A DNA stretch of 64,000 nucleotides from Akebia trifoliata (Eukaryota; Streptophyta; Magnoliopsida; Ranunculales; Lardizabalaceae): contig CM030717.1 of the NCBI GenBank assembly GCA_017979445.1, forward strand, positions 20,447,288 through 20,511,287. The letters are read 5' to 3'. Both the position numbers and the translations under genes were made by a program. Shown here piece after piece: positions 10,310 to 21,659 of the stretch; positions within the stretch are counted from its first letter, which is position 1, and the number at the start of each line of letters is the position of its first letter. A model generated the notes under the pieces. It was not told the origin of the DNA. It saw nothing but the letters and a program-made list of their open reading frames with translations, and did not search any database.

Positions 10310-10912
10310 TTGACGAGAAAAGAAATAGATTCTATTAAAGAGAATATTGAAGAAGATGACTTCGTGATCAAGCAATTAAAGAAATCAGGGGCCAATATCT
10401 CAGTTTGGGGTCATCTCATGGCTTCCACTTCCCATAGGGAAGCTGTTCTCAAAGCGCTGAGTACAACTCAAGTTTCACTCGATACTTTTCCGGATCAGTT
10501 GGCCAATATAGTTGGGGCAACTTATGTGGAGAACGTGCTGTTTTTCTCAGACTCAGATCTCCCAAAAGAAGGAGTGAGCCACACTAAACCGTTACATATT
10601 ACAGTCGACTGCAATGGGATGAGGGTACCTCTGGTTTTGATTGACAATGGGATTGCATTAAATGTTTGCCCTTTAAAGACTCCTTCTTGCCTTGGGTTTA
10701 AGGCTGAAGATCTCAAGCCCACTAATCAAGGTGTTAGGGCCTATGATAACACCAAGAGGGATGTACTAGGAATTACGTACTTTCGATTGTCTACAGGCAT
10801 AGCTGAATTTCCTGTGGAATTTCAGGTTATTAATATCCAGTCCTCTTTCAATTTATTGTTAGGGAGACCATGGTTACACCAGATCAAAGTCATCCCTTCC
10901 ACGCTGCACTAG
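10310..10912 (+). pseudogene. Retropepsin-like protease domain of element A
   Basis: An open stretch of 200 residues. The aspartic protease core reads VPLVLIDNGIALNVCPL, with Asp-Asn-Gly in place of the usual Asp-Ser/Thr-Gly. The Asn form also occurs in element D (NNGSALNV), so it is probably lineage-typical. A downstream flap/helix part (FNLLLGRPWLHQIKVIPSTLH) is complete. It would cut the gag-pol polyprotein. A stop directly after the domain separates it from the G-patch segment, whose frame resumes at 10940. Confidence 0.8.
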
Positions 10913-10939
10913 AAGGTCAAGTTTATCAAGGATGGGCTA

Positions 10940-11545
10940 GTGATTACTCTCCATGGAGATGCTGAAATTGTAGGAATTGTAAACACTACTGAAGCTAAGA
11001 ATGAGCCATTGCTTGAGATTCAGCCAGAACAACAGGGGATAAAGCTTATCGGGTTTGAATTTGAGAAGATCTGCTCAATTCAATGGGATCATTCTGTGAA
11101 AGAACATTTTTTTATTGAGAATACATCCAATTGTTGTATGGCTAACATGTTCAAGAAAATGAGGTTTTTTCCAGGTATGGGCCTGGCCCGCAAGCAACAT
11201 GGTATCAAAAAAGCTTCAATGATCAAAGAAGTCATAGACACATTTGGGTTAGGATATAAGCATACTAAGGAAGATTGGGCTCAATACTGGAAGACGAAAT
11301 GGGACAAGACAATTGCAAAAAGGCAAAGGCGCACCACGGATCTAATTAAAATGAAGTCTTATCATAAAACCCTTAATGGCTATTTTGTGAAAGAAGGAGA
11401 AGATTTCGGTTATTGTGGGTTCCTAGAACCGTTTATTGATCACATCACAGGTACTCGTCTGTCGGGGTTTGAAATCTTCTTTGATATGGAATGGCCTGAA
11501 AAGGAAGCAAGCACAGAAGCTGAAGAAAAGGAAGTTGAAGACTGA
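10940..11545 (+). pseudogene. G-patch-containing segment between protease and RT
   Basis: A 201-residue open stretch following the protease. Around residues 70-90 it reads MFKKMRFFPGMGLARKQHGI, a G-patch-like motif (FxPGxGLGxxQ, one Gly replaced by Ala). G-patches bind RNA or activate RNA helicases, and in several plant Ty3/Gypsy elements one sits between protease and RT. The rest is basic, then acidic (EKEASTEAEEKEVED) before the stop. Its retention as a long open stretch is notable beside the broken gag. Confidence 0.7.
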
Positions 11546-11605
11546 CAACTCAATCTGGACTCCCTCAATATTGATTAACTATTCATTGAAGATCACAGTG
11601 TCCTA

Positions 11606-12007
11606 GTGTTGTTAGTTGAGAAGGGGATCCTAAATCCTCAGTCTATAATCAAACCTGTTGTTGGGTGTCTCTCTAATTATCATGTAATTAGTCTTGTGCT
11701 ACACGTCAAGACTGGGTCTGTCAGTCTAATTAGTCTTGTTCAGTCTGACATGTCTAATGAGTCATTTATTTTTGTTGAATCAAGTAAGTTAGTTGCTTTT
11801 ACTGATTCAAGCGAGTCTGTTATTTCTAGTGAGTCTGTTTTTCCTGTTGAGTCAAGTGAATCTATTAAGTCTACAATGAGTCCTGTTACCCCATCTCTTT
11901 TTAATGAAATGAAAGAAATTTTTGATTACCCTGAGCCCAATGATAATTTAATAAATAATCTAGCTTCAGAGGGAGATCTTTTGATGAAGAACCTCCCCTT
12001 AAAATAA
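11606..12007 (+). pseudogene. Ser/Glu-rich pre-RT linker
   Basis: A 133-residue open stretch with a low-complexity Ser/Glu/Val core (SSESVISSESVFPVESSES) encoded by repeated gagtc/gaatc words, then an acidic tail leading into the RT region. No domain is recognised. Such low-complexity linkers between protease and RT are usual in Ogre/Tat polyproteins. Confidence 0.55.
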
Positions 12008-12890
12008 TGAAATTATTACAAGAAAATGAATGTCGGGCTCAACTTCTAATAGAGGAAGTAGAGGTTATTAACCTCGGAACAAAAAACAATCCGCAAGAGA
12101 TTCGGATTGGGATTACTTTATCTCCGGATGAACGCAAGGGGATAGTAGACTTGTTCAGAAAGTTTAAAAACGTGTTCGTGTGGTCTTATGAGGATATGCT
12201 AGGAGTAAGCACATATATTGTTCAATATCGGATTCCATTATATCCTGATGCTCGACCAATTAAGTAGAAACTTCGATGCATGAAGCCGAAATGAACTCTA
12301 AAGATTAAAGAAGAAGTTACAAAGTAGATTAATGTCGGATTTTTGGAAATAGTAGAATACCCTGAGTTGATTGCTAATGTCGGTCCAGTACCTAAAAAGG
12401 ATGGAAAAGTCAGAATGTGTGTGGACTTTAGAGACCTAAACAAAGCGAGTCCAAAAGACAGTTTTCATTTACTACATATAGATGTTCTAGTAGATAGTAC
12501 GGCAGGGCACGCTTTGTTGTCCTTCATGGATGATTTTCAGGGTACAATCAGATAAAAATGGATCCTCGGGATATGCAAAAAATGTCCTTCATCACACAGT
12601 GGGGAACCTTTTGCTACAAGATTATGCCTTTTGGTTTGAAGAACGCTGGAGCTACCTACCAAAGAGTAACCACGACGTTACTGCATGACATGATACACAA
12701 GGAAGTTGAAGTCTATATAGATAATATGATAGTCAAGTCTAAGGAACGACTGGGGCATGTTGCTGCACTAGAAAAGTTTCTCACAAGGATTCAAAAGTAC
12801 CAACTTCGACTCAACCCATATAAATGTGTATTTGGAGTAACTTCTGAAAATTATTGGGATTTGTGGTCAGTCAAAGAGGGACCGAAATAG
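12007..12890 (+). pseudogene. Reverse transcriptase of element A, inactive
   Basis: Pre-RT motif FVWSYEDMLG (near 12175), then KKDGKVRMCVDFRDLNKASPKD, LLSFMDDF with the first catalytic Asp, then FITQWGTFCYKIMPFGLKNAGATYQR and the active-site box YIDNM near 12716. The second Asp of the usual YxDD box is Asn. Stops at 12268 and 12294 and a one-base frameshift near 12540, between DDF and the GYNQI motif, break the frame. It would copy element RNA into cDNA; this copy cannot. The family identity is very clear. Confidence 0.9.
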
Positions 12891-13906
12891 ACCCTGTGAA
12901 GATTAAAGCTATCCAAGAAATGCCACCGCCTGAGACTGAAAAGCAGATTTGAGCTTTTTTAGATAAAATCCAGTATGTCAGCAGATTCATCATTCAACTC
13001 ACCAACGTCTGCGAACCTATCTTTAAGCTTCTCAAGAAAAATGAACCAACAGTTTGGAATGAACAATGTCAAAAGGCTTTCGATCAAGTCAAGTAATATC
13101 TCTTGAATCCGCCTATTTTGGTTCCACCTACATCGAGTGAACCACTTCTTCTTTATCTGTCAGTCACAGAAGAAACTATGAGATGTATGCTTGCACAGTA
13201 TGACAAAGGTAATCGTAAAGAAAGGGTGATCTATTATATCAACAAAAAGATGTTAGAGTATGAATGAAGGTATTTAGCCCTCGAAAAAACTTGTTTGGCA
13301 CTAGTATGGGCTACTCAGAGACTTCAGCATTATATGTTATCTCATTCAGTTATCTTGTTATCTCGGATAGATCCTCTCAAATATCTCTTCGAGAAACCAG
13401 CATTGACAGGGAGAACCACATGATGGTTATTGTTGTTATCAGAATTTGACATCACACATATTATGTAGAAATCTATCAAGGGGAGAGCTGTGGCAGAATA
13501 CTTGACAGATTATCTAGTGGTGAAAGGAATAAGGCTTTTTGATCAGTTACCAAATGAGAATATCTTGCATGTTGAAGAACCGCAGAATCAAACATGGCAG
13601 CTATACTTTAATGGGGCGCAATCAGAATGAGTATGGAATAGGGGCAGTTTTATTTTCTCTTGAAGGATGCTACATTCCTATTACTATTAAATTAGCCTTT
13701 TCTAACACCAATAACACAGCCGAATATGAAAGCATGCATCGCTGGGCTTGAAGCTGCTTCGAATCTAGGCATTACAGAAATTGAAGTTTTCGGAGATTCA
13801 GCCTTGGTCATATATCAGTCACTGGAAGAATGAAAAACTAGGGATGAAAAGTTGAAGCCTTATCATGAGTATCTGTTAAACTTAGTGAGTAAGTTTAAAG
13901 CTATCC
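12891..13906 (+). pseudogene. RNase H region of element A, truncated
   Basis: RT connection (PPPETEKQI near 12930) and RNase H (YLSVTEETMRCML near 13155, then LALEKTCLALVWATQRLQHY near 13278) are readable with stops. A second RNase H-like fold follows near 13590 (YFNGAQSE, then TAEYE), the duplicated arrangement usual in Ogre/Tat elements. The frame ends at KFKAI where element B begins at 13907. The rest of RNase H and the integrase are not found on the far side of B. Confidence 0.8.
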
Positions 13907-15093
13907 TGATGAGACTATCGTTGTTCTTCTTACCGGAGTTAATTATAATCTTACTTTTACCTTACTTATGGGGTAAGTAGGGATGGAACCCAAGAGAAAG
14001 GAAGAGTAGAGTTAAGCTAATTTGATAAAATTCAAATTAACTAAAAGAAATTAAAACTGTTTTTCTTTGTATTTTTGAACTTATAAGAATATGTAAAATT
14101 GCTAGAAAATGAACTAAAGTAAATGAAATTAAAAGCAAGTAAACTTATAAAATTAAAGCACCATTGGAGGTGGATTTACCTAGAACATGTTGATGAGCAA
14201 TTCCTAATTTCTAGCCTTTTTATAATTCAATCGTAAGGACTTGAAGTTAGCTCCTTAGATCGAAAAGTTTTGCAAATAAAATGAAATAAAGGAACATAAA
14301 CAAATTAGAATTCTTTGAAAACTTCTACTACTACCAATTATCTAGTTTAAGCATACTTTATCTTGATCTAATCTAAGCATAAGGTATCTATATTAAGAAT
14401 AAAAGGTGCAAGAAACTTAAAGAGAACTCATAAGCATTTTAAATAAAAGAAAGGCGTGAAATTAGAAACAACACAAGAACTTGCTCTAGGCTTTTCCACT
14501 CTCCAATGGAGGGGAACTTAGCCTAATGTTATTGCAAGAGAGGGAAGGTAAAAGATGAAAGAACTTTTCTTCATTTTATGGAGAAACTTACAACTTCTTC
14601 TTCTTGTACTTCTTACAAAACTTTTAGCCAAAAGAAAATAACTAGAAGATAAAAATATAAAAAATAAGAGAAGAGGCTAGATTAAAGGAGTCTTGGATAA
14701 GAGAACCAAGATGTGACCATTTTTCTAGAAATTGAGACTCTATTTATAGAGAAAAATGTGTGTAGAAGAGTCTAAAAGTAACCTCAACTTTTCTTTGCAC
14801 AAAAAGACAAAATAGGAGAATATGAGTTAAGGATTAGGGTATTTCAATGTGGGCCCAAATGCTTTTGTCTTGAGATTTTGATTCCAAATTGTTGATTTTC
14901 TGCACAAGAAACACACGTAATTAGATTTATCTAATAAATTAATTTATTTATATATAATTAAGCTTAATTAACATGCAACATGATGTTTTGAGGCTTATCA
15001 TGATTATTACCATAATACGGAGAAATAGGGATCAAAATCAAGATAAATGTCTGAAAAATGTGCGTATAATTGAGTGTTTCGAGACATTCATCA
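13907..15093 (-). repeat. 3' LTR of element B
   Basis: 1,187 bp, TGATGAGACTATCG to gacattcatca on +. On the coding strand a TATAAAT box lies at 14742-14748. The LTR start on the coding strand has a short inverted repeat (gaatgt...acactc). Pairs with 22559-23727; the two differ at many positions, indicating an old insertion. Confidence 0.9.
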
Positions 15094-15107
15094 CACCCCC
15101 AAACTTA
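15094..15107 (-). other. Polypurine tract of element B
   Basis: On the - strand reads TAAGTTTGGGGGTG immediately before the 3' LTR. Element C has the same tract at 44968-44981. It primes plus-strand DNA synthesis. Confidence 0.8.
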
Positions 15108-15121
15108 TCTTTTTATAGTCC

Positions 15122-15367
15122 TTAGAAAATAAAACTGTCACTTTCACAAGCACCTCGATTGCATTTAGCGAATGCAGCAAGTCCTTGAACTGCTAGGTTA
15201 CCCCTAGTGGACGAGTTTGACTCGTGAGGGTTTGCAGAAAATATACCCACAAAATTGAAAACAACTAAGAGGTAAAAATAGTCAAAATCAAAACTTATAT
15301 TGAAAAGCACAAGTCTATTTTTGCTTTTGTCAATCAATTGGAAGTAATGCTTTGTATAGAGTCCCAA
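15122..15367 (-). other. Short ORF upstream of the polypurine tract (81 codons)
   Basis: Begins MGLYTKHYFQLIDK and lies where Athila elements may carry an env-like gene. The counterpart in element C (44708-44920) keeps the same start and frame, with ten or so amino-acid changes and an earlier stop. It has no clear signal peptide or membrane anchor. The coding strand has a perfect 6-bp stem ACGAGT / ACTCGT within it. It may be a short protein, an env relic or merely conserved non-coding DNA. Confidence 0.3.
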
Positions 15368-16300
15368 CCCTTATTTCTCTATGATAAAATTTAGACTTAA
15401 ATTGACCTTTGAACGATAGTAGTTCTAACTTAGAAATTTAAGAGATTCGATTTCCTAGAATGAGTTTCAACGTTCTAACTACTCAAGAATAGCTGGAGTA
15501 ACTTAGGATTTAATTCTAAACTTAGCATCCTGTCTGGGGTAGTGAGAAGTGTAGACATTCACTTTAATACCTCTAAGGGGGTTTATCTGTGATATTCCAG
15601 TATACTCACATTTTTATACTTGATGGCTTTCACCCTACTGAAACTTTACATAAACTTTTGGATCTTTGATATTTTTTTTTTAGGTCTCTTTTTTTTCTAT
15701 TACTTCTTCACTATTTTTCTAAGAAAAGTAGGCAGTCCTTTTAAAGGTACCTAGTCTAATTCAATGGTTGCTGTACAAGGTGTATACAACCTAGTTTTAT
15801 TTTTCTTCTAATCAACCAACCAATTGAATAAGTAAGTCAAAGTTTATCAAACATAGTTTTTCTTTAAACTCTAGGTAGAAAGAAGGTAATAAGCTCTCTT
15901 CATATAATTTAGACTCTTGGTAACCTTATTAGAAGTGACTATAAACCAAAAGATAACTTTATTCTAACTTTTGCCTAAGAGAAACACAAATGGGGACTCT
16001 AGATCATAATTTCCAATCAAAGACTGATTAAATATTTTTAACTAAGTACTTAAAGATACAAGCTCAGATTTTCAGCAAAATACAATAAAGTCGCTAACAA
16101 AATATTACTCAATTTTTTTTTTTGGTATAAAAGAAGAAAATAATAAGTGGAAATCCGACCCATACACCCTCAAACTTAAACATTATATTGTCCTCAATAT
16201 TTCAACATATTTATGCAAATGTAAAATTGAAATTGACAAAATGAAATGAAATGGTTTAGATAGCACCTGAGAAAGACCTTACAATCATGTTGATATTTAA
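15368..16300. other. Element B 3' untranslated region
   Basis: About 0.9 kb of AT-rich DNA between integrase and the small ORF, closely matched by 43780-44700 in element C in the opposite orientation. A T-rich run lies near 15669-15700. I see no env gene with a transmembrane segment. Confidence 0.6.
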
Positions 16301-17345
16301 CACAATGTCCCTTGAAACGTGTGGGTTGCTTCCTAGAAGCGCTAAGTTTAACGTCTTTAGCTAGACAAAAACTTTGTTAACTTTGATAGACGGGGTTATC
16401 AAGGAGAAGAACTTCCTCCTGCGGAACAAACTCGAAAAAAGGTTTGAGACGTTGGCCATTCACTTTGAAAGTGGATCCGTCCTTAAGATTAAGGACTTCA
16501 ACAGCATCATGGGGGTTGACTGTTTGGATAATATATGAGTCAGTCCATCAAGAATTAAGTTTTCCTTGAAAAAGGTGGAGTTTGTTATCATACAACAAAA
16601 CTCTTTGATTAGGAATGAGATTCCTCCTAAGAATGTGCCTATCATGAAAGAATTTGGTTCGCTCTTTGTACCTTTTGGCACAATCATACGAGTCATTTCT
16701 AATCTCTTCTAACTCGTCTAGTTGTAACTTTCGCTTCTCACCGGCTTTATCAAAATTAAAGTTGTGGCGCTTGATTGCCTAATATGCACGATGCTCAAGT
16801 TCTACAAGGAGATGATATGCCTTACCAAAAACTAACTGGTAGGGAGACATCCTTATGGGTGTCTTGAATGCGGTCCTATAGGCCCAGAGTGAATCACTCA
16901 ATCTCAAAGACCAATCTTTCCTTGAAGGATTGATTGTCTTTTTTAAGATAGTCTTTATTTTCCTGTTAAAAATCTCCACTTGCCCACTTGTTTGTGGGTG
17001 GTAAGGTGTGGAAACCTTATGCGTTATGAGGTATTTCTTCATCAACGTAGCAAAGATTTTGTTGCAAAAATGCGAGCCACCATCACTTATGATAGCTCAC
17101 GGAGTACTGAATCTTGAAAAAATCGTCTCCTTGATGAATTTTATCACAATCTTATGATCATTAGTTCTACATGCCACAGCTTCGACCCATTTTGACACAT
17201 AGTCAACGGCAAGTAGGATGTATTGGTAACCCTGGGAGATAGGAAAGGATCCCATGAAGTCTATACTCTACACGTCAAAATTTTTGATAATCAGGATAGG
17301 ATTTTGAGACATTTCATTTCTCTTAGAGATTTTTCCTAATGTCTG
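16301..17345 (-). pseudogene. Integrase of element B
   Basis: Reading on -: [28 protein letters not shown] fragments near 17190-17270, [12 protein letters not shown] near 17060, and [19 protein letters not shown] in the open piece 16779-17045. These hold the Asp, Asp and Glu of the catalytic triad. Two or more in-frame stops interrupt the domain, so it is dead. The C-terminal part continues to about 16300 ([15 protein letters not shown]). It would insert element cDNA into chromosomes. Confidence 0.85.
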
Positions 17346-18199
17346 ACATCTATCACAAGATTACAAGATATACTAAACTTGTGGGCATCACGAAAAATAC
17401 TAAGCCATAAAAAACCGCATTGTAAGATTTTCATAGCGGTCTTCTTATTACTGAAGTGCCCTTCGTAGGCTTGATTATGGTAAAACTCTAGGATATTGAC
17501 TTGCTCACAGGTTGGAATACAACGTCTAATGATTTGATCGGGATAATACTTAAATAAGTGTGGCTCATCCTAAAAATACCATTTTATTTTTGACAGAAGA
17601 CAGAGTTTCTCTTGAGTAGTCATTTCAACTGGGAATTGACCTGTAACTAGGTAGTTGACAATGTCCACATACCATGGAGCGTTGGCTTGAGAAATTTGCA
17701 TAAGTTGCTCATCGGGAAAGGATTCAGAAATGGGTAAGGACTCCTCAGAGGGCTTGTTAACTATCCTAGACAAGTGATCAGCAACGACATTTTCTGCCCC
17801 CTTTTTGTCTCGGATCACAAGATCAAACTCTTGTAGAAGTAGAATCTAACGGATTACCTTTGCTTTAACATCTTTCTTTGATAAAAGGTACTTCAATGCT
17901 GCGTGATCTGTGTAGATCACGACTTTAGATCCTATGAGGTAGGGGTTGAATTTTTCAACGGCATAGACAACTGCTAGCATTTCCTTCTCTGTTGTAGAGT
18001 AGTTAAGTTGAGCATCGTTAAGGGTTTTACTAGCATATTGGATAACATGAGGTTGTTTTTCGATTCGTTGACCCAAAACAGCGCCTATTACATAATCTGA
18101 AGCGTCGCATATAACTTCGAATGAAATGTTCCAGTTTGGAGGTTGAATAATGGGTGCCGAGGTTAACTCAGACTTGAGCTTGTTGAACGTAAAGAGACA
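17346..18199 (-). pseudogene. RNase H and RT-IN connection of element B
   Basis: Pieces 17846-18076 and 17570-17818 encode RNase H (QYASKTLNDAQLNYSTTEKEM, VVIYTDHAALKYLL with a catalytic Asp) and a connector ending in DHLSRI and NAPWYVDIVNYL. Stops at the ends of the pieces break the frame. The integrase zinc-binding part (17350-17560) is readable but interrupted. Confidence 0.85.
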
Positions 18200-19105
18200 T
18201 TACTCTGAAAAGTCGAAAGGAACATCATTTCCCAATAGCTCACATAAAGGCTTCAAGATTTTTCCGAAATCTTCAATGAATCTACGATAGAAACCCACAT
18301 AGCCTAGGAATGACCTAATTTCTTTGACCGTTCTAGGAGGTGGTAATTTTTCGATTAAACCTACCTTCGCCTTATCTACCTCAATTCCCTTAGCAGAAAG
18401 AATGTGCCCTAGCACAATCTCCGATATTACCATGAAATGGCATTTTTCCCAATTGAGGACTAGATTGACCTCTTTGCAATGTATAAGGACCAAAGTTAAG
18501 TGATGGAGACATTCATCAAAACTTGGTCCGAAAACTGAAAAATCGTCCATGAACACTTCGAGATATCTTTCTAGCATGTTGGAGAATATACTCATCATAC
18601 ACCGTTGAAAAGTAGCGGGTGTATTGCACAATCCAAAAGGCATGCGACGATACGTAAAAGTTTCAAAGGGACAGGTGAAAGTTGTTTTCTCTTGATCGAT
18701 TGGAGCAACATGTATCTGGTTGTACCCGGAATAATCATCTAAGAAATAATAGTAAGAATGTCCTACTAGATGTTCTAACATTTGATCAATGAAAGGTAAG
18801 GGGAAATGATCCTTAGGAGTCATCGAGTTGAGTTTCCTATAATCGATACACACTCTCCATCCATTTTGGACTCGAGTGGGGATTAATTCGTTGTCTTGGT
18901 TCACTACCACAGTGATACCAGATTTCTTAGGAACTACTTGTATAGGACTCACCCAACTACTGTCAGAGATAGGATAGATAATACCTACATTTAGCAATTT
19001 CATCACTTCCATCCGAACCACGTCTTTCATCATAGGATTTAGCCGTCTCGGAGGTTCTAAGGAAGGCTTAGCGAAATCTTCTAAACGAATGTGGTGCATC
19101 ACCAT
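18200..19105 (-). CDS. Reverse transcriptase of element B (open 301 codons)
   Basis: The longest open coding stretch in the window. RT motifs in order: GIIYPISDSSWVSPIQVVPK, GWRVCIDYRKLNSMTPKDH, YYFLDDYSGYNQI with the first Asp, RRMPFGLCNTPATFQRCM, and the intact catalytic box FMDDF, then the thumb (VLGHILSAKGIEVDKAK) and FLGYVGFYRRFI. It would be cut from a gag-pol polyprotein rather than start at its own ATG, so 19105 is only the limit of the open segment. RT alone cannot rescue the element because neighbouring domains carry stops. Its counterpart in element C has lost the active-site Asp. Confidence 0.85.
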   Translation of the reverse strand: MVMHHIRLEDFAKPSLEPPRRLNPMMKDVVRMEVMKLLNVGIIYPISDSSWVSPIQVVPKKSGITVVVNQDNELIPTRVQNGWRVCIDYRKLNSMTPKDHFPLPFIDQMLEHLVGHSYYYFLDDYSGYNQIHVAPIDQEKTTFTCPFETFTYRRMPFGLCNTPATFQRCMMSIFSNMLERYLEVFMDDFSVFGPSFDECLHHLTLVLIHCKEVNLVLNWEKCHFMVISEIVLGHILSAKGIEVDKAKVGLIEKLPPPRTVKEIRSFLGYVGFYRRFIEDFGKILKPLCELLGNDVPFDFSE

Positions 19106-19680
19106 AGATGGACTAATTCCCTTGATGTCAGCTATGCTCCAACCAATAGCTTCTTGATGTTCTCTTCATACTCCTAACAACTTTCTTTCTTGAACTTCAT
19201 TGAGGTGAGAGGAAATGATCACGGGTAAGGTTTGATTCTTGCCAAGAAATGCATATCTCAAGGTCTCTGGAAGTGATTTGAGTTCTAATTTTGGAGGCTC
19301 GACTTGGGAAGGAACAATATTGGATGTGCGAACAGGAAGACTTTCAGCTTTTACATGCCACCGTACAAAATCTAAGACTGGAACGGATTCAAGCAAAGCA
19401 TTGACTTCGCTTATAGACTCTTCTACGTCCAAGTCAAGGTCAAAGTGAGCCAAACATTTCGTTAGGGGATCAGATTACCCTAACTCTTAATACGTTTGAT
19501 TGACTAGCGTATCTATCATGTTTACTTCCTCCATACCATCATCTACATCAATTCCTTGGAAATTGTGGAAGACGTTCAGTTTCACTTTCATATCCTCAAA
19601 TGCTAAAGTTATAATCCCGTTTATACAACAAATGACTACGTCAGACGTGACTAAGAATGGATGTCCTAAGATGATAGGAA
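19106..19680 (-). pseudogene. Pre-RT region of element B
   Basis: The open piece 19166-19453 reads VPSQVEPPKLELKSLPETLRYAFLG, the usual pre-RT lead of Athila/Tat polyproteins. A stop lies just beyond LLGV before the RT frame, and a second upstream of MAHFDLD. Confidence 0.75.
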
Positions 19681-20221
19681 TATGACTGTTCGAATTGATG
19701 ACTGGCTCTGTGTCTAAGACAACAAACTCAACAGGGAAATAGAAATCTTAGACTTTAACTATCATGTCCTCAACTATACCCTTTGAAATTTTTATGGACC
19801 TATTGGCTAAACTCAACGTGATATCGGTAGATTTCAAAACCCCCAAACCTAATTGTTTATAAATCGAATATGGTAAAAGGTTTTCACTGGCCCCTAAGTC
19901 TAAGAGAAAGTTTTCGATTACTTGATTTCCAATATGAATGGAAATTATCGGACATCCAGGATCCTTAAATTTTGGTGTAATCGTTTGTTGAATGAGTGAC
20001 GAAGCTTGGGCTGCCATGATGGTTTTCCGAAGAAATGGTGTTTTCCTTTTAGCTGTGGTCAAATCCTTTAGGAATTTCGCATAAGAAGGTATCTGCTTAT
20101 TGATATGCACATTTTGAAAGACTTCTAAGACACCCTCAAACTGTTTACCTTTTTTAGAATCTCTAAGGCGATGGGGAAATGGAACTTTTGGAATCGACAA
20201 AATGATGGGAGGATTTTCCAA
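19681..20221 (-). pseudogene. Protease of element B
   Basis: Open stretch 19748-20221 plus a continuation past one stop to 19681. The active site is FLLDLGASENLLPYSIY (Asp-Leu-Gly-Ala), as in Athila elements, followed by SLANRSIKISKGIVEDM. The upstream gag-protease linker is Lys-rich (KRKTPFLRKTIM). Confidence 0.8.
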
Positions 20222-20289
20222 ATCTTTCTCCTTCTCTTTTAGAGACTCTATGACTTCTTTCTGAACTTAGTCCTTCTCTAGGATTTTTT

Positions 20290-20460
20290 CTCCCTTGTCA
20301 ATAGGTTGGACTAAAAGAGTTCGAAGTTGGCTTCCTAAAAGCACTATAGCCATTAATCGCATTTGCTTGCTCTGCTTTGATTTGAGGCAAGGTGGGACAA
20401 CACTCGACCAAATGGTCGTTGCCGTCGCATATGACGCACAAAGAACTCGATTCAATAGTC
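20290..20460 (-). pseudogene. Zinc-knuckle region and gag-protease deletion
   Basis: On - the sequence reads CVICDGNDHLVECC, a single Cys/His knuckle, then ends near NSF and joins directly to the protease linker (PIDKGEKIL). Element C has about 560 bp more at this point (39352-39920). The junction shares taacctattgac-like bases with both ends in C, so an internal deletion in B is the simplest reading. Confidence 0.7.
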
Positions 20461-20654
20461 ACTTGCGAAATTGTACGATTGTCTAGGTGGGGTTTGGATG
20501 CTAAGATGGTAAAGGCATCTTACTTCTTCGTGAGATTGTTCACCCCACTCACTAGACTAGACATAACATTTTTGAGATCAGGGTCTGCCTTCATCTCATA
20601 CATGCCTGTCTTCCTAACCGGATAATCTCTACCAAATTCTTCTTGGTTAGTGCT

Positions 20655-21323
20655 TCAATTTTGAGCACTCTCGACTAACTCTACGAAGAAATTGTACGCT
20701 TGGCTGGGAGTCTGATTCATGAACTGACCTTTATGCATTGACTTGACTAAGGTACGTTGATTCATTGTTAATCCTCTATAAAAACTTTGCACCAACTGTG
20801 CTTTGTCAATGTCATGGTGTGGGAACTTGACCAATAAATCATTGAATCTTTCCCAAGTTTGGGAAAATTCATCATCAGGACGGGCTCTAAAATTTCTAAT
20901 GGAGTCCTTCATTTTCTCAGTTTTGGCCACCAGATAGAATTTGGCCATAAATTTCTTGGATAGAACATCCCAAGTAGATATGGAATTGAGTGTTAGGGAG
21001 TTCAACCATGCAGCTGCGAGGTCTTCCAGGGATAACGGGAACAAAATAAGCTTGATACTCTCCTCATCTAAATTCTGATTTTTAAAAGTTTGACATATTG
21101 TCAAGAATCGATTAAGATGGGTGTAAGTTTGTTCACGCTCTAAACCGTGGAACTTAGGGAGCATATTACTGGTGGTAGCCCTAATTTCAAACTGAGGTGC
21201 ATTGTTTAATGGTAAAACAATGCATGTAGGAGGAGATGCGGAAGTTGGAGAGAAGAGCTCATTGAGAGTTCGCTCTCGATCACCCATCATAACTACTGAT
21301 GGTACGTTCAATCTCAGGATCAA
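20655..21323 (-). pseudogene. gag of element B
   Basis: 222 open codons: NAPQFEIRATTSNMLPKFHGLE, AAAWLNSLTLNSISTWDVLSKKFMAKF and PDDEFSQTWERFNDLLVKFPHHDI form a well-preserved Ty3/Gypsy capsid domain, ending at VELVESAQN. It assembles the virus-like particle. The frame is broken after this point, before the zinc knuckle. Element C's copy at 38258 aligns over its whole length. Confidence 0.85.
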
Positions 21324-21510
21324 ATGGTTCTAACACGTTGTTTTGTGAACGTCTACCAAGCATACAAATCACACAGTCGATCAAACAATCACGAAAAGAA
21401 AAGACTGGACCTAGATAGGTTGCCTAAAGCTAGACAGCTCCTAACTGGGTAGAAATAGCATAACTAGCTTTCCAACTCAGTTCTATGAAGTCAAGTTTGA
21501 ATCATTCGGA

Positions 21511-21650
21511 TCTCCAGATCGGAGGTGGCGCACAATGCATAAGCAAGGGCACTCTTAAGTCACCTTCCTTTCTTGAATAGACTGAGTCTATCCCCTCAAA
21601 GGGCAAGATTTTACTAGATACAAAAAATGATCAAGAAGAGCAATTGGCAC
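21511..21650 (-). promoter_or_regulatory. Shared structured leader motif in element B
   Basis: On the - strand contains ATAGAC-TCA-GTCTAT, then AGGTGACTTAAGAGTGC and a downstream GCCACCT. It matches the Ogre/Tat leader motif at 6348-6498 across about 130 bp, although B belongs to the Athila-like lineage. Confidence 0.65.
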
Positions 21651-21659
21651 AACTTGAAG

